A DNA stretch of 10,887 bases from Solirubrobacteraceae bacterium (GTDB lineage: Bacteria > Actinomycetota > Thermoleophilia > Solirubrobacterales > Solirubrobacteraceae), in NCBI GenBank assembly GCA_030149625.1, contig JASLHP010000005.1:1-10887 (forward strand). The letters are read 5' to 3'. The stretch's first letter is position 1. Each line of letters opens with the position of its first letter. Of the stretch, positions 1 through 5,713 are shown piece by piece. Under the pieces are notes generated by a model. The model was not told the DNA's origin and did not search any database. It saw nothing but the letters and a program-made list of their open reading frames with translations. A program made the position numbers and the translations under genes.

Positions 1-26
1 CGAACGAACACGCCAGAGTTCGTTCG
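1..26. repeat. 9-bp inverted repeat inside the amidase gene
   Basis: CGAACGAAC (1-9) and GTTCGTTCG (18-26) are perfect reverse complements around an 8-nt loop. They lie in codons for the conserved GRTNSGVF block. The window starts at the first base of the arm, so the repeat may be longer. It may simply be coding coincidence. Confidence 0.5.
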
Positions 27-398
27 CCCACACAGCACGAAGCCAGCGCGCTCGAGCGCCTCGACGACGAGCTCGCTGTCTTCGCTGACACCTTCCGGGG
101 CTCCGCGCGAGCCGTACGTGACGGGCCATCCCGCGACCGGCGTGAGGTCCTTGATCGGTAGCGGCACCCCCAGAAACGGAGCCCGCCGAGCCTCCTCGCC
201 CGCCGCCAGACGGCGGTCGGCCGCGGCCGCCGCCGCGCGCGCGTCTTCGTCGTTTCGCCAGATGACCGCGTTCAGCTCGGGGTTGAGTCGATCGACCGCG
301 GCGATGCAAGCGTCGAGCAGCTCGGTGGCTGACACTTGGCGCTCGCGCAGCGCCGTGGCGAGCTCGAGCGCCGGCGTGAAGGGGTCGAGCGAGGCCAC
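1..398 (-). CDS. Amidase-signature family enzyme, N-terminal part (cut by window edge)
   Basis: The minus strand translates from a GTG at 398 as MASLDPFTPALELATALRE... and stays open to base 1, giving about 132 residues of a family that usually has 450-500. The segment 'LGVPLPIKDL' around residue 83 matches the catalytic-lysine region of amidase-signature enzymes. 'GRTNSGVF' near the truncated end matches the conserved G(K/R)TN block. The catalytic serines would lie beyond the window. Family members hydrolyse amides in the cytoplasm (catabolic amidases, GatA-like subunits); the substrate cannot be told from this fragment. The GTG start is chosen because the hexamer TAGGGT lies exactly 6 nt upstream and no Shine-Dalgarno is visible, which fits a leaderless start. 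The gene is divergent from the flavin monooxygenase, with 30 nt between start codons. No long ORF was listed for it because it is cut by the edge. Confidence 0.85.
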   Translation of the reverse strand, partial: MASLDPFTPALELATALRERQVSATELLDACIAAVDRLNPELNAVIWRNDEDARAAAAAADRRLAAGEEARRAPFLGVPLPIKDLTPVAGWPVTYGSRGAPEGVSEDSELVVEALERAGFVLCGRTNSGVFV

Positions 399-404
399 GG
401 CGCG

Positions 405-422
405 ACCCTACCAGGGTAGGCT
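405..422. promoter_or_regulatory. Mirror-image divergent leaderless promoters with a shared palindrome
   Basis: CCTACC (407-412), AG, GGTAGG (415-420) is a perfect inverted repeat. On the plus strand TAGGCT (417-422) is followed by 6 nt and the monooxygenase GTG at 429. On the minus strand TAGGGT (410-405) is followed by 6 nt and the amidase GTG at 398. Both hexamers and both starts are symmetric about 413.5. This is the layout expected for TANNNT -10 boxes of leaderless transcripts. Each -35 region would fall inside the opposite gene; neither shows a clear TTGACA. The palindrome could also be an operator controlling both genes. Confidence 0.6.
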
Positions 423-428
423 TCGCGC

Positions 429-1940
429 GTGTCAGAGATTCGCCACCAGCGTTTTGCGATCGTCGGCGCTGGCTTCTCGGGGCTTGGCATGGCGATCCGG
501 CTGAAGCAGGAGGGCATCCACGACTTTGTCGTGCTCGAGCGCGCCGCGGACCTCGGCGGCACCTGGCGCGACAACAGCTACCCCGGCTGCGCCTGCGACG
601 TGCCCTCGAACCTCTACTCCTTCTCGTTCGCGCCCAACCCCGACTGGTCACACACGTTCTCGCCGCAGCCCGAGATCTGGGCGTACCTGAAGCGCCTCGC
701 GCACGAGCGCGATGTCGAGCGCCACATCCGCTACGGCCACGAGGTCACCGCCGCGCGCTGGGACGCCGAGCAGGAGCTGTGGCGGATCGAGACCTCCGCG
801 GGAGCTTTCAGCGCCGACATGCTGGTGGCTGGCGCCGGGCCGCTGGCCGACCCCAAGCTGCCGGACATCGACGGCATCGACAGCTTCGAAGGGACGATCT
901 TCCACTCAGCGCGATGGGATCACGAGCACGCGCTCGACGGTGAGCGCGTCGCCGTCCTCGGCACTGGCGCCTCCTCGATCCAGCTCGTGCCCCGGATCCA
1001 GCCGCGAGTGGGGAAGCTGCACGTCTTCCAGCGCACGCCGCCGTGGGTCGTGCCCCACCGCAACCGGCCGACGACCAGCTGGGAGCGTCTGCTGTATCGC
1101 GCCGTGCCCGGCGCGCAGCGGCTCGTGCGCGGCGCCGTCTACTGCGCGCGCGAGCTGTTCGTGCTGCCGATGATGCGCCCGCGCCAGGGCTCGCTGCCGG
1201 AGCGGATGGCCAGCAGACATCTGCGCGAGCAGGTTCCAGACCCGGCGCTGCGCGCGCGTCTGACGCCGGACTACCGCATCGGCTGCAAGCGCATCCTGAT
1301 CTCCGACGAGTACTACCCGGCGCTCGTGCAAGCCAACGTCGAGCTCGTGACCGACACGATCGCCCGGATCACGCCGCGCGGGATCGTGACCGCCGACGGC
1401 GTCGAGCGGGAGCTCGACACGATCATCCTCGGGACCGGCTTTCACGTGACCGACATGCCCGTCGCACAGTGGATCTATGACGGCGACGGGCGCTCGCTCG
1501 CGGAGGCATGGAGCCATGGCGCGCAGGCCTATCTCGGCTCCACGGTGGCGGGCTTTCCCAACCTGTTCCTGCTCGTCGGGCCCAACACCGGTCTCGGCCA
1601 CAACTCGATCGTGTTCATGATCGAGTCGCAGCTGCACTATCTGATGGAGTGCGTGCGCTTCATGCGCAGCCGCGGCCTCGACGTCGTCGAGGCACGCGAG
1701 ACCGTCCAGCGGCGCTACAACGAGGAGCTGCAGCAGAAACTGCAGGGCACCGTCTGGAACTCAGGCGGCTGCGCCAGCTGGTATCTGGACGAGCACGGTA
1801 GGAACACCACGATCTGGCCCGGGTCGACGTGGCCCTACCGCCGGCGCCTGCAGCACTTCCGCCCGGAGGACTACGAGCTCACTCAGCGCGCGCGAACTGA
1901 CCGATCGCGAGCGAGAGCATCGCCAGTCCCAGCAGGATGA
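429..1940 (+). CDS. Flavin-containing monooxygenase, Baeyer-Villiger type (class B)
   Basis: A 503-residue class B flavoprotein monooxygenase. The N-terminal FAD-binding Rossmann motif GAGFSG is at residues 13-18. 'GGTWRDNSYPGCACDVPS' (43-60) is the typical active-site segment. The Baeyer-Villiger fingerprint FxGxxxHxxxW(P/D) is seen as FEGTIFHSARWD (153-164). The second, NADPH-binding dinucleotide motif is GTGASSIQ (178-185). Such enzymes use NADPH and O2 to turn ketones into esters or lactones, or to oxygenate heteroatoms; the substrate here is unknown. The GTG start is preceded by TAGGCT and 6 nt, suggesting a leaderless mRNA. Homologues usually end near a '...DYEL' motif, seen here at about residue 484. 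The last 19 residues (TQRARTDRS...) are Arg/Ala-rich and come from DNA antisense to the permease 3' end, with which the gene overlaps by 62 nt. That tail is probably read-through sequence rather than a domain. Confidence 0.93.
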   Translation: MSEIRHQRFAIVGAGFSGLGMAIRLKQEGIHDFVVLERAADLGGTWRDNSYPGCACDVPSNLYSFSFAPNPDWSHTFSPQPEIWAYLKRLAHERDVERHIRYGHEVTAARWDAEQELWRIETSAGAFSADMLVAGAGPLADPKLPDIDGIDSFEGTIFHSARWDHEHALDGERVAVLGTGASSIQLVPRIQPRVGKLHVFQRTPPWVVPHRNRPTTSWERLLYRAVPGAQRLVRGAVYCARELFVLPMMRPRQGSLPERMASRHLREQVPDPALRARLTPDYRIGCKRILISDEYYPALVQANVELVTDTIARITPRGIVTADGVERELDTIILGTGFHVTDMPVAQWIYDGDGRSLAEAWSHGAQAYLGSTVAGFPNLFLLVGPNTGLGHNSIVFMIESQLHYLMECVRFMRSRGLDVVEARETVQRRYNEELQQKLQGTVWNSGGCASWYLDEHGRNTTIWPGSTWPYRRRLQHFRPEDYELTQRARTDRSRARASPVPAG

Positions 1941-2799
1941 CGACCGCTGCCTCGACGAGGACCGGCAGGTGCCAGCCCCACCACGTCACGCCGGGGTCCA
2001 GCGTGTGCCGCGCCCTCGCGCTGATGTTCAGGTGCGCGAACACCACGCGGCGCATCGGGTCGACCGCGTAGGTCAGTGGATTGAGGCGGTTGAGGATCTC
2101 CAGCCAGCGCGGCAGATGCGACACCGGGTACAGCGCGCCGGAGAGGAAGTACATCGGCATGATCGCCATCTGCATCAGCGCCATGAACGACTGCATCTGC
2201 GTCACGCGCGCGGCGAACATCACGCCGAAGGCCGTGATCGAGAACGCGAGCAGCAGCTGCAGCACGAGCACCTCGACGATCATCACGGGGTTGTAAGGCA
2301 CGCCGACGAGGCCGCCGATGCACAGCACGATCACGCCCTGGAAGCTCGCGACCGTCGCACCGCCGAGGCACTTGCCCAGCACGAGCGAGCTGCGCCGCAC
2401 CGGCGCGACCATCATCTCGCGCAGGAAGCCGAACTCGCGGTCCCACACGAGCGAGGCCGCCGAGAACATCGCGGTGAACATCACGGCGATGCACAGCACG
2501 CCCGGGAACATGAACGTGCTCAGTTTGACGCCGTCCGTAGCCGCCCTCGTCAGGTGCGAGAGCCCGGTGCCGAGCACGAACAGGAACAGGAACGGCTGGA
2601 TCAGCGACGTCAGGATGCGCAGTCGGTCGCGCCTGAAGCGAATCAGCTCGCGCTTCCACACGACCCTGACCGCGCGCAGCTCGCTGCCGGCGCTGCGCGT
2701 CGGCACGCGTACGTGGGCGATGTCGCGCGGCGCCTGCGCACCGAGGGCGGAGGGATCCGCGGTCGCGCTCGCCAAAGCTCCGGTCGTCTCGGTCGCCAT
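1879..2799 (-). CDS. ABC-2 type transporter permease, DrrB-like
   Basis: A 306-residue membrane subunit of an ABC exporter. After about 60 N-terminal cytoplasmic residues it shows six hydrophobic segments near residues 62-80, 95-118, 145-167, 172-196, 204-226 and 278-301. The loop 'WDREFGFLREMMVAPVRRSSLVLGK' (119-143) is the conserved ABC-2 cytoplasmic motif. 'NPLTYAVDPMRR' (240-251) is also typical of the daunorubicin-resistance permease group. A longer ORF opens at 2952, but its extra N-terminus is only the shadow of the ATPase gene. The ATG at 2799 is preferred because it overlaps the ATPase stop by one base (TGATG), implying translational coupling. It should form a heteromeric exporter with the adjacent ATPase; the cargo (drug, lipid or other hydrophobic compound) is not evident. 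Its 3' end overlaps the convergent monooxygenase by 62 nt. Confidence 0.92.
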   Translation of the reverse strand: MATETTGALASATADPSALGAQAPRDIAHVRVPTRSAGSELRAVRVVWKRELIRFRRDRLRILTSLIQPFLFLFVLGTGLSHLTRAATDGVKLSTFMFPGVLCIAVMFTAMFSAASLVWDREFGFLREMMVAPVRRSSLVLGKCLGGATVASFQGVIVLCIGGLVGVPYNPVMIVEVLVLQLLLAFSITAFGVMFAARVTQMQSFMALMQMAIMPMYFLSGALYPVSHLPRWLEILNRLNPLTYAVDPMRRVVFAHLNISARARHTLDPGVTWWGWHLPVLVEAAVVILLGLAMLSLAIGQFARAE

Positions 2800-3833
2800 C
2801 AGCCGCCCATCATTTTGGCAGCGTTGCGCATCCTGTCGGTGCTCGTCGACTCGGCGTCGCGAATCGTCGTGCCCGTGTAGGACATGAACACGTCGTCGAG
2901 CGACGGGCGCGCGACGCTCACGGTGCGGATCGGCGGGTGCGCGGGGTCCCATTCATCGAACAGGCGTGGCACGAAGTGCCCGCCCTCGGGCACGCCGAAC
3001 GTCACCGCGCCCTCGGCGACCGTGGCCTCGATCGCGAAGCGCTCGCGCAACGCCACGATCGCCGCCTGATCGTCGTCCGTCTGCATCTGCACGCGATCCT
3101 TGCCGACGCTCGCCTTCAGCGCCTCGGGCGAGTCGAGCACGATGATGCGCCCCTGGTCCATGATCGCGATGCGGTCGCAGTACTCGGCCTCGTCCATGTA
3201 GTGGGTGGTGAGGAAGATCGTGATGTCCTCGCGCGCCTTCAGCTCGCGGATGTAGCCCCAGATCGAGCTGCGCGTCTGCGGGTCAAGGCCCACCGTCGGC
3301 TCGTCGAGGAACAGCACGCGAGGCGAGTGGAACAGGCCGCGCGCTATCTCCAGGCGCCGCTTCATGCCGCCGGAGAACGTGTTGGCGAGGCTCTCGCGCC
3401 GCTCCCACAGGCCGACCATCTCCATCACCTGGCGCATGCGGTCGCGCACGAGCTCGCGCGGCACGCCGTAGAGCTCGGCGTGCAGCTGCAGGTTCTGCTC
3501 GGCGCTCAGGTAGCCGTCGAGCGTCGTCTCCTGGAACACCAGCCCGATGTTGCGGCGCACGTCGTCGCGTTCGGAGACGACGTCGTGTCCCGCGACCAGC
3601 GCGGAGCCGCCGCTCGGGCGTACGAGCGTGCACAGCATGTTGATCGTCGTCGACTTGCCGGCGCCGTTGGGTCCGAGAAAGCCAAAGACCTCGCCACGCG
3701 GTACCTCGAAGTCGATGCCGCGCACAGCTTCGAGCTCTCCGTAGCGCTTGACGAGGCCGTTGACCGAGACGGCGGCGCTGAGCGCCGCCGTCTCGGAGGC
3801 TGGACCGGCTGCTGTCGTCGCGGCGTGGCTCAC
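2799..3833 (-). CDS. ABC transporter ATP-binding protein, DrrA-like
   Basis: A 344-residue ATPase. All nucleotide-binding motifs are present: Walker A GPNGAGKST (54-62), Q-loop Gln101, signature FSGGMKRRLEIARG (153-166), Walker B VLFLDEP (173-179) with GLDP after it, and switch His211. The 'GGMKRRLEIA' form and the roughly 100-residue C-terminal extension fit the daunorubicin-resistance/DrrA exporter group, which powers efflux through an ABC-2 permease. The GTG start at 3833 overlaps the padR stop by 4 nt (GTGA), so the genes are probably translationally coupled. The first ~24 residues (MSHAATTAAGPASETAALSA...) precede the usual start of the domain. They are encoded partly by a 33-bp near-perfect palindrome, so this N-terminal extension is unusual. 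The operon order is regulator, ATPase, permease. Confidence 0.94.
   Translation of the reverse strand: MSHAATTAAGPASETAALSAAVSVNGLVKRYGELEAVRGIDFEVPRGEVFGFLGPNGAGKSTTINMLCTLVRPSGGSALVAGHDVVSERDDVRRNIGLVFQETTLDGYLSAEQNLQLHAELYGVPRELVRDRMRQVMEMVGLWERRESLANTFSGGMKRRLEIARGLFHSPRVLFLDEPTVGLDPQTRSSIWGYIRELKAREDITIFLTTHYMDEAEYCDRIAIMDQGRIIVLDSPEALKASVGKDRVQMQTDDDQAAIVALRERFAIEATVAEGAVTFGVPEGGHFVPRLFDEWDPAHPPIRTVSVARPSLDDVFMSYTGTTIRDAESTSTDRMRNAAKMMGG
3764..3796. repeat. 33-bp palindrome within the 5' coding region of the ABC ATPase gene
   Basis: CCGAGACGGCGGCGCT (3764-3779) and AGCGCCGCCGTCTCGG (3781-3796) are perfect 16-nt reverse complements around one central G. On the mRNA the structure begins 37 nt after the GTG start, and it could fold into a very stable GC hairpin. 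It encodes residues about 13-23 (SETAALSAAVS). Because of the symmetry, the plus strand carries the same peptide (ETAALSAAVS) in an overlapping frame. Confidence 0.9.
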
Positions 3834-4567
3834 TTGTCTGTGTTTACCGTACCGGCATCCGCGCCGTCGTCCGGCTCGGCGTCCGCACTCGCGCTCGGGC
3901 CCGTGGCCGTGTCACCGTCGGCGAGGATCCGGTAGAGGTCGCGGCGGGTTCTCGCGAGCACACCGGCGGCCTTCGCGATCTGGCCTTCGCCGCCCGTCCG
4001 CATCACCTGCGCGAACGCCGAGGCGACCTCGTGCATGAGCCTGCCGAGCTCGTGCATGCCGCCCGCGCCGTCGCCGGTCTGCTCCCATGGCGCCGGGCGC
4101 TCGCTGCCGCGCTCGGCGACAGCCGCCCGTCCCTCGTCGGTGATCGCGAACAGCTTGCGGCCGTCGCTCTCCTGCGTGCGGATCAGGCCCTCGTCCTCGA
4201 GCTGCGCGAGCGCCGGGTAGACCGAGCCGGGGCTCGGGCTCCAGATGCCGCCGCTGCGCTCCTGCACCTCCTGCATGATCTGGTAGCCGTTGCGCGGCTC
4301 CTCGATCAGCAGCAGCAGCGCCGCCGTGCGGATGTCGCCGCGACGCGCTCTGCGGCCGCGACCGCGACCGAACGAGCCGCCGCCCGCCCCGCCGCCGCCG
4401 CGACCGAAGCCGAACGGGCCCGGCCCAAACGGCCCGCCGAGCTCGCCCCGTGCCTCGATGCCGCGCACGCCGTGGCGACCGTGGTGGGCGTGGCGTGCGT
4501 CGTCGCCGTGCCTGGGTGACCTGCAGCCGGGCTTCGCGCCCGTCGAGTAAATCGAATTGCCAAACAT
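3830..4567 (-). CDS. PadR-family transcriptional regulator
   Basis: A 245-residue regulator. The winged helix-turn-helix spans about residues 77-155, with the family hallmarks 'RGDIRTAALLLLIEEPRNGYQIMQEV' and 'WSPSPGSVYPALAQLEDEGLI'. It is preceded by a His-rich stretch and a long Gly/Phe/Arg-rich linker (about 41-76). The 'MFGN' N-terminus followed by a Gly-rich region is common in actinobacterial PadR proteins and supports this start. So does an AGGA 7 nt upstream of the ATG. The C-terminal ~90 residues form the helical dimerisation part and an acidic tail. PadR proteins next to ABC exporter genes usually repress the operon and release on binding a transported compound. Here padR is the first gene and overlaps the ATPase gene by 4 nt. 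A 12-bp perfect palindrome upstream is a candidate operator for autoregulation. Ligand unknown. Confidence 0.92.
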   Translation of the reverse strand: MFGNSIYSTGAKPGCRSPRHGDDARHAHHGRHGVRGIEARGELGGPFGPGPFGFGRGGGGAGGGSFGRGRGRRARRGDIRTAALLLLIEEPRNGYQIMQEVQERSGGIWSPSPGSVYPALAQLEDEGLIRTQESDGRKLFAITDEGRAAVAERGSERPAPWEQTGDGAGGMHELGRLMHEVASAFAQVMRTGGEGQIAKAAGVLARTRRDLYRILADGDTATGPSASADAEPDDGADAGTVNTDK

Positions 4568-4574
4568 ATCTATG

Positions 4575-4578
4575 TCCT
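4575..4578 (-). promoter_or_regulatory. Shine-Dalgarno of padR
   Basis: AGGA on the minus strand lies 7 nt before the padR ATG (4567-4565). Unlike most starts in this window, padR therefore looks like a conventional leadered gene. Confidence 0.6.
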
Positions 4579-4591
4579 ATCTTGAGCTATC

Positions 4592-4614
4592 AAAGTAGTT
4601 ACACGATATATCGT
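4592..4614 (-). promoter_or_regulatory. padR promoter and candidate PadR operator
   Basis: ACGATATATCGT (4603-4614) is a perfect 12-bp palindrome in an AT-rich island that stands out from the surrounding GC-rich DNA. On the minus strand it is followed by TACTTT (4597-4592), a TANNNT candidate -10. That would place the transcription start near 4585, giving a short leader containing the AGGA. The palindrome would then sit in the -35/-10 spacer, a classic repressor position. Binding by the PadR protein is inferred from location and symmetry. Confidence 0.55.
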
Positions 4615-4677
4615 AACAGCGGTGGTGTCAAGACCCCAGCTGGCTGCCGACACCGCGGCGGCGAGTCGTTGAAGCAA

Positions 4678-4696
4678 GGCGCCGAGGAGCGGCGCC
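4678..4696 (-). terminator. GC hairpin, possible second terminator downstream of the DUF2277 gene
   Basis: GGCGCCG (4678-4684) and CGGCGCC (4690-4696) pair perfectly around a 5-nt loop. There is no U tract. It lies about 40 nt beyond the DUF2277 stop, after the hairpin at 4700-4729, and may form a tandem terminator. It also insulates the padR promoter. Confidence 0.4.
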
Positions 4697-4699
4697 GGC

Positions 4700-4729
4700 C
4701 CGCGGCGGCTCTCAGGGCGTCCGCCGCGG
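4700..4729 (-). terminator. GC-rich hairpin terminator of the DUF2277 gene
   Basis: CCGCGGCGG (4700-4708) and CCGCCGCGG (4721-4729) form a perfect 9-bp stem with a 12-nt loop. It starts 10 nt after the DUF2277 stop codon on the minus strand. It lacks a U tract, as is common for actinobacterial hairpin terminators. Confidence 0.5.
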
Positions 4730-4739
4730 CAACGGCCGG

Positions 4740-5009
4740 CTACGCGGCGTAGCGCTGCGCGGCGCGAGCACGGGCCTTCGCGGCCTCCGCCTCGCGGTCC
4801 TTCGCGGGCGCGCTCGTGACCAGCTCGTCCAGCAGGCGCGTGGAGATTTCAGTGACGGCGTCCACAGCACGCTCGAAGGCCTCGATGTTGGCTTGCGAGG
4901 GCTTGGTGAAGCCGCTGATCTTGCGCACGTATTGCAGTGCTGAGGCACGGATCTCCTCGTCGCTGGCCGGTGGCTCGAAGTTGTGGAGGTTGCGGATGTT
5001 TCTACACAT
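4740..5009 (-). CDS. DUF2277 family protein
   Basis: The 89-residue product begins MCRNIRNLHNFEPPASDEEIRASALQYVRKISGFTKPS and continues with 'ANIEAFERAVDAV' and 'LLDELV', then an Ala/Arg-rich tail (DREAEAAKARARAAQRYAA). This is the characteristic DUF2277 pattern. The family is small, probably cytoplasmic and has no established function. The ATG at 5009 is chosen over an upstream in-frame start at 5069. MCRNIR is the conserved family N-terminus, and TACGAT lies exactly 6 nt before this ATG, fitting a leaderless start. The extra upstream residues would be encoded by the arms of a 59-bp inverted repeat. It lies downstream of the epoxide-hydrolase-like gene and is followed by GC hairpins. Confidence 0.88.
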   Translation of the reverse strand: MCRNIRNLHNFEPPASDEEIRASALQYVRKISGFTKPSQANIEAFERAVDAVTEISTRLLDELVTSAPAKDREAEAAKARARAAQRYAA

Positions 5010-5014
5010 GCTCC

Positions 5015-5073
5015 GATCGTAATCGATTGTCGTGCGGGCGCTTTCAGCGCGGGCACGACAATCGATCACGATC
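5015..5073. repeat. 59-bp nested inverted repeat over the DUF2277 promoter
   Basis: From outside in: GATCGT (5015-5020) pairs with ACGATC (5068-5073). After an A/C mismatch, ATCGATTGTCGTGC (5022-5035) pairs with GCACGACAATCGAT (5053-5066). A GG/GG bulge follows, then GCGCT (5038-5042) pairs with AGCGC (5046-5050) around a TTC loop. The centre is at 5044. The left arm contains the TACGAT -10 of the DUF2277 gene. It could be a two-arm operator, a cruciform, or a terminator for the upstream gene. Confidence 0.9.
5016..5021 (-). promoter_or_regulatory. -10 box of the DUF2277 gene (leaderless type)
   Basis: TACGAT on the minus strand is followed by CGGAGC (6 nt) and then ATG. The GGAG within the spacer is too close to the start to act as a normal Shine-Dalgarno. 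The same TACGATCGGAGC 12-mer precedes the GST-like gene at 6067-6078. Confidence 0.6.
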
Positions 5074-5076
5074 TCC

Positions 5077-5104
5077 GCTGGCCGAGGACCGGCGCGGGGC
5101 CAGC
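5077..5104 (-). terminator. Possible terminator of the epoxide hydrolase-like gene
   Basis: GCTGGCC (5077-5083) and GGCCAGC (5098-5104) form a 7-bp stem with a 14-nt GC-rich loop, starting 17 nt after the stop codon at 5122. There is no U tract, so the assignment is tentative. The large inverted repeat just beyond could also act here. Confidence 0.35.
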
Positions 5105-5121
5105 TACCCGGGTCGAGGCGC

Positions 5122-5613
5122 TCACTGGAGCGGCGGCTGGATCGCCGGGGGCTTGGCTCGTACCGCGGGGGTCACTACGCCTAGCAATCCCCGCAGGGTC
5201 GCTGCTGTGTAGCTCGTAAGGCTGAAGTAATCGCGCCAGAGCACGACCTGGCCGTCGCGAACGTCGAAGCGACCGCACACCCAGAACTGGATGCGCAGCC
5301 GGCGGAACACCAGGACATCGGTGCGCTCCGTCAGAACCGACGATCCGTTGGCCGAGATCGTGTGCGTGTACACCTCGAAACCAGCGCCGGGCCGGCCGAG
5401 CGTGACGCGCAGGAGTCGCCGAACACGCTCACGGCCGTGTACGGCGGGCAGCCCGACGTTGACGTATTCGACGTCCTCCGCCAGCAGGTCCGAGGCGCCA
5501 TCGACATCCTTTGCGCACAGCAGAGCCAGGAACCTCTCGACGACTTGCATCGGCGAACGGTCCGCATCCTGCTGCTCTCCCTCCGTCACCGGCCGGGTCG
5601 CCAAATCCGCCAT
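5122..5613 (-). CDS. Limonene-1,2-epoxide hydrolase-like protein (SnoaL-like fold)
   Basis: 163 residues, the usual size for this family. From residue 21, 'PMQVVERFLALLCAKDVDGASDLLAEDVEYVNVGLPAVHGRERVRRLL' is the helical front of the SnoaL/NTF2-like cone fold. The polar residues of limonene epoxide hydrolase all have counterparts: Tyr50 and Asn52 in 'YVN', Arg97 and Asp99 in 'ERTD', and Asp128 in 'LWRDYF'. They correspond to Tyr53, Asn55, Arg99, Asp101 and Asp132 of the Rhodococcus enzyme. The Asp-Arg-Asp set activates water to open an epoxide to a diol, in the cytoplasm and without cofactor. The real substrate is unknown. The ATG at 5613 is chosen over longer readings to 5715. TATTGT lies exactly 6 nt upstream, and the longer form would be encoded by the palindrome array. 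A monooxygenase gene lies 3 kb away, but no direct link is shown. Confidence 0.88.
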   Translation of the reverse strand: MADLATRPVTEGEQQDADRSPMQVVERFLALLCAKDVDGASDLLAEDVEYVNVGLPAVHGRERVRRLLRVTLGRPGAGFEVYTHTISANGSSVLTERTDVLVFRRLRIQFWVCGRFDVRDGQVVLWRDYFSLTSYTAATLRGLLGVVTPAVRAKPPAIQPPLQ

Positions 5614-5619
5614 GCAGGG

Positions 5620-5648
5620 ACAATATCGCCAGACCGACTTGGTGACCA
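5620..5648 (-). promoter_or_regulatory. Promoter of the epoxide hydrolase-like gene
   Basis: On the minus strand, TGGTCA (5648-5643; 4 of 6 match to TTGACA), a 17-nt spacer, TATTGT (5625-5620) and then 6 nt to the ATG. Transcription would start at or next to the A of the ATG. The -35 overlaps the end of the first 24-bp palindrome, so anything binding the palindrome would affect this promoter. Confidence 0.6.
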
Positions 5649-5713
5649 GGCCGCATGCGGCCTGGTCCGGGCCGCACATGTGCGGCCCGGCAGCCGGCGC
5701 ATGCGCCGGCTGC
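5644..5713. repeat. Chain of three perfect 24-bp palindromes
   Basis: Three perfect palindromes follow each other, sharing one terminal base at each junction: 5644-5667 (half-site GACCAGGCCGCA), 5667-5690 (half-site CCGGGCCGCACA) and 5690-5713 (half-site GCAGCCGGCGCA). All have a CA|TG centre, and the centres are exactly 23 bp apart. Arm sequences differ, so this is not simple tandem duplication. As RNA on either strand, each could fold into a 10-bp stem with a CAUG loop. The chain fills most of the space between the GST-like gene and the epoxide hydrolase promoter. Confidence 0.95.

Noticed and set aside
2800..2952. N-terminal extension of the permease (start at 2952)
   Set aside because: The 51 added residues are an out-of-frame reading of the ATPase 3' end; the coupled ATG at 2799 gives the expected protein.
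2937..3935. 332-residue plus-strand ORF opposite the ABC ATPase gene
   Set aside because: Shadow frame of a gene with all ABC motifs; low-complexity composition and no motif of its own.
5644..5713. Palindrome chain as a chromosome telomere
   Set aside because: It resembles Streptomyces telomere palindromes only in being tightly packed. It is internal, flanked by continuous gene order, and no terminal-protein genes are seen.
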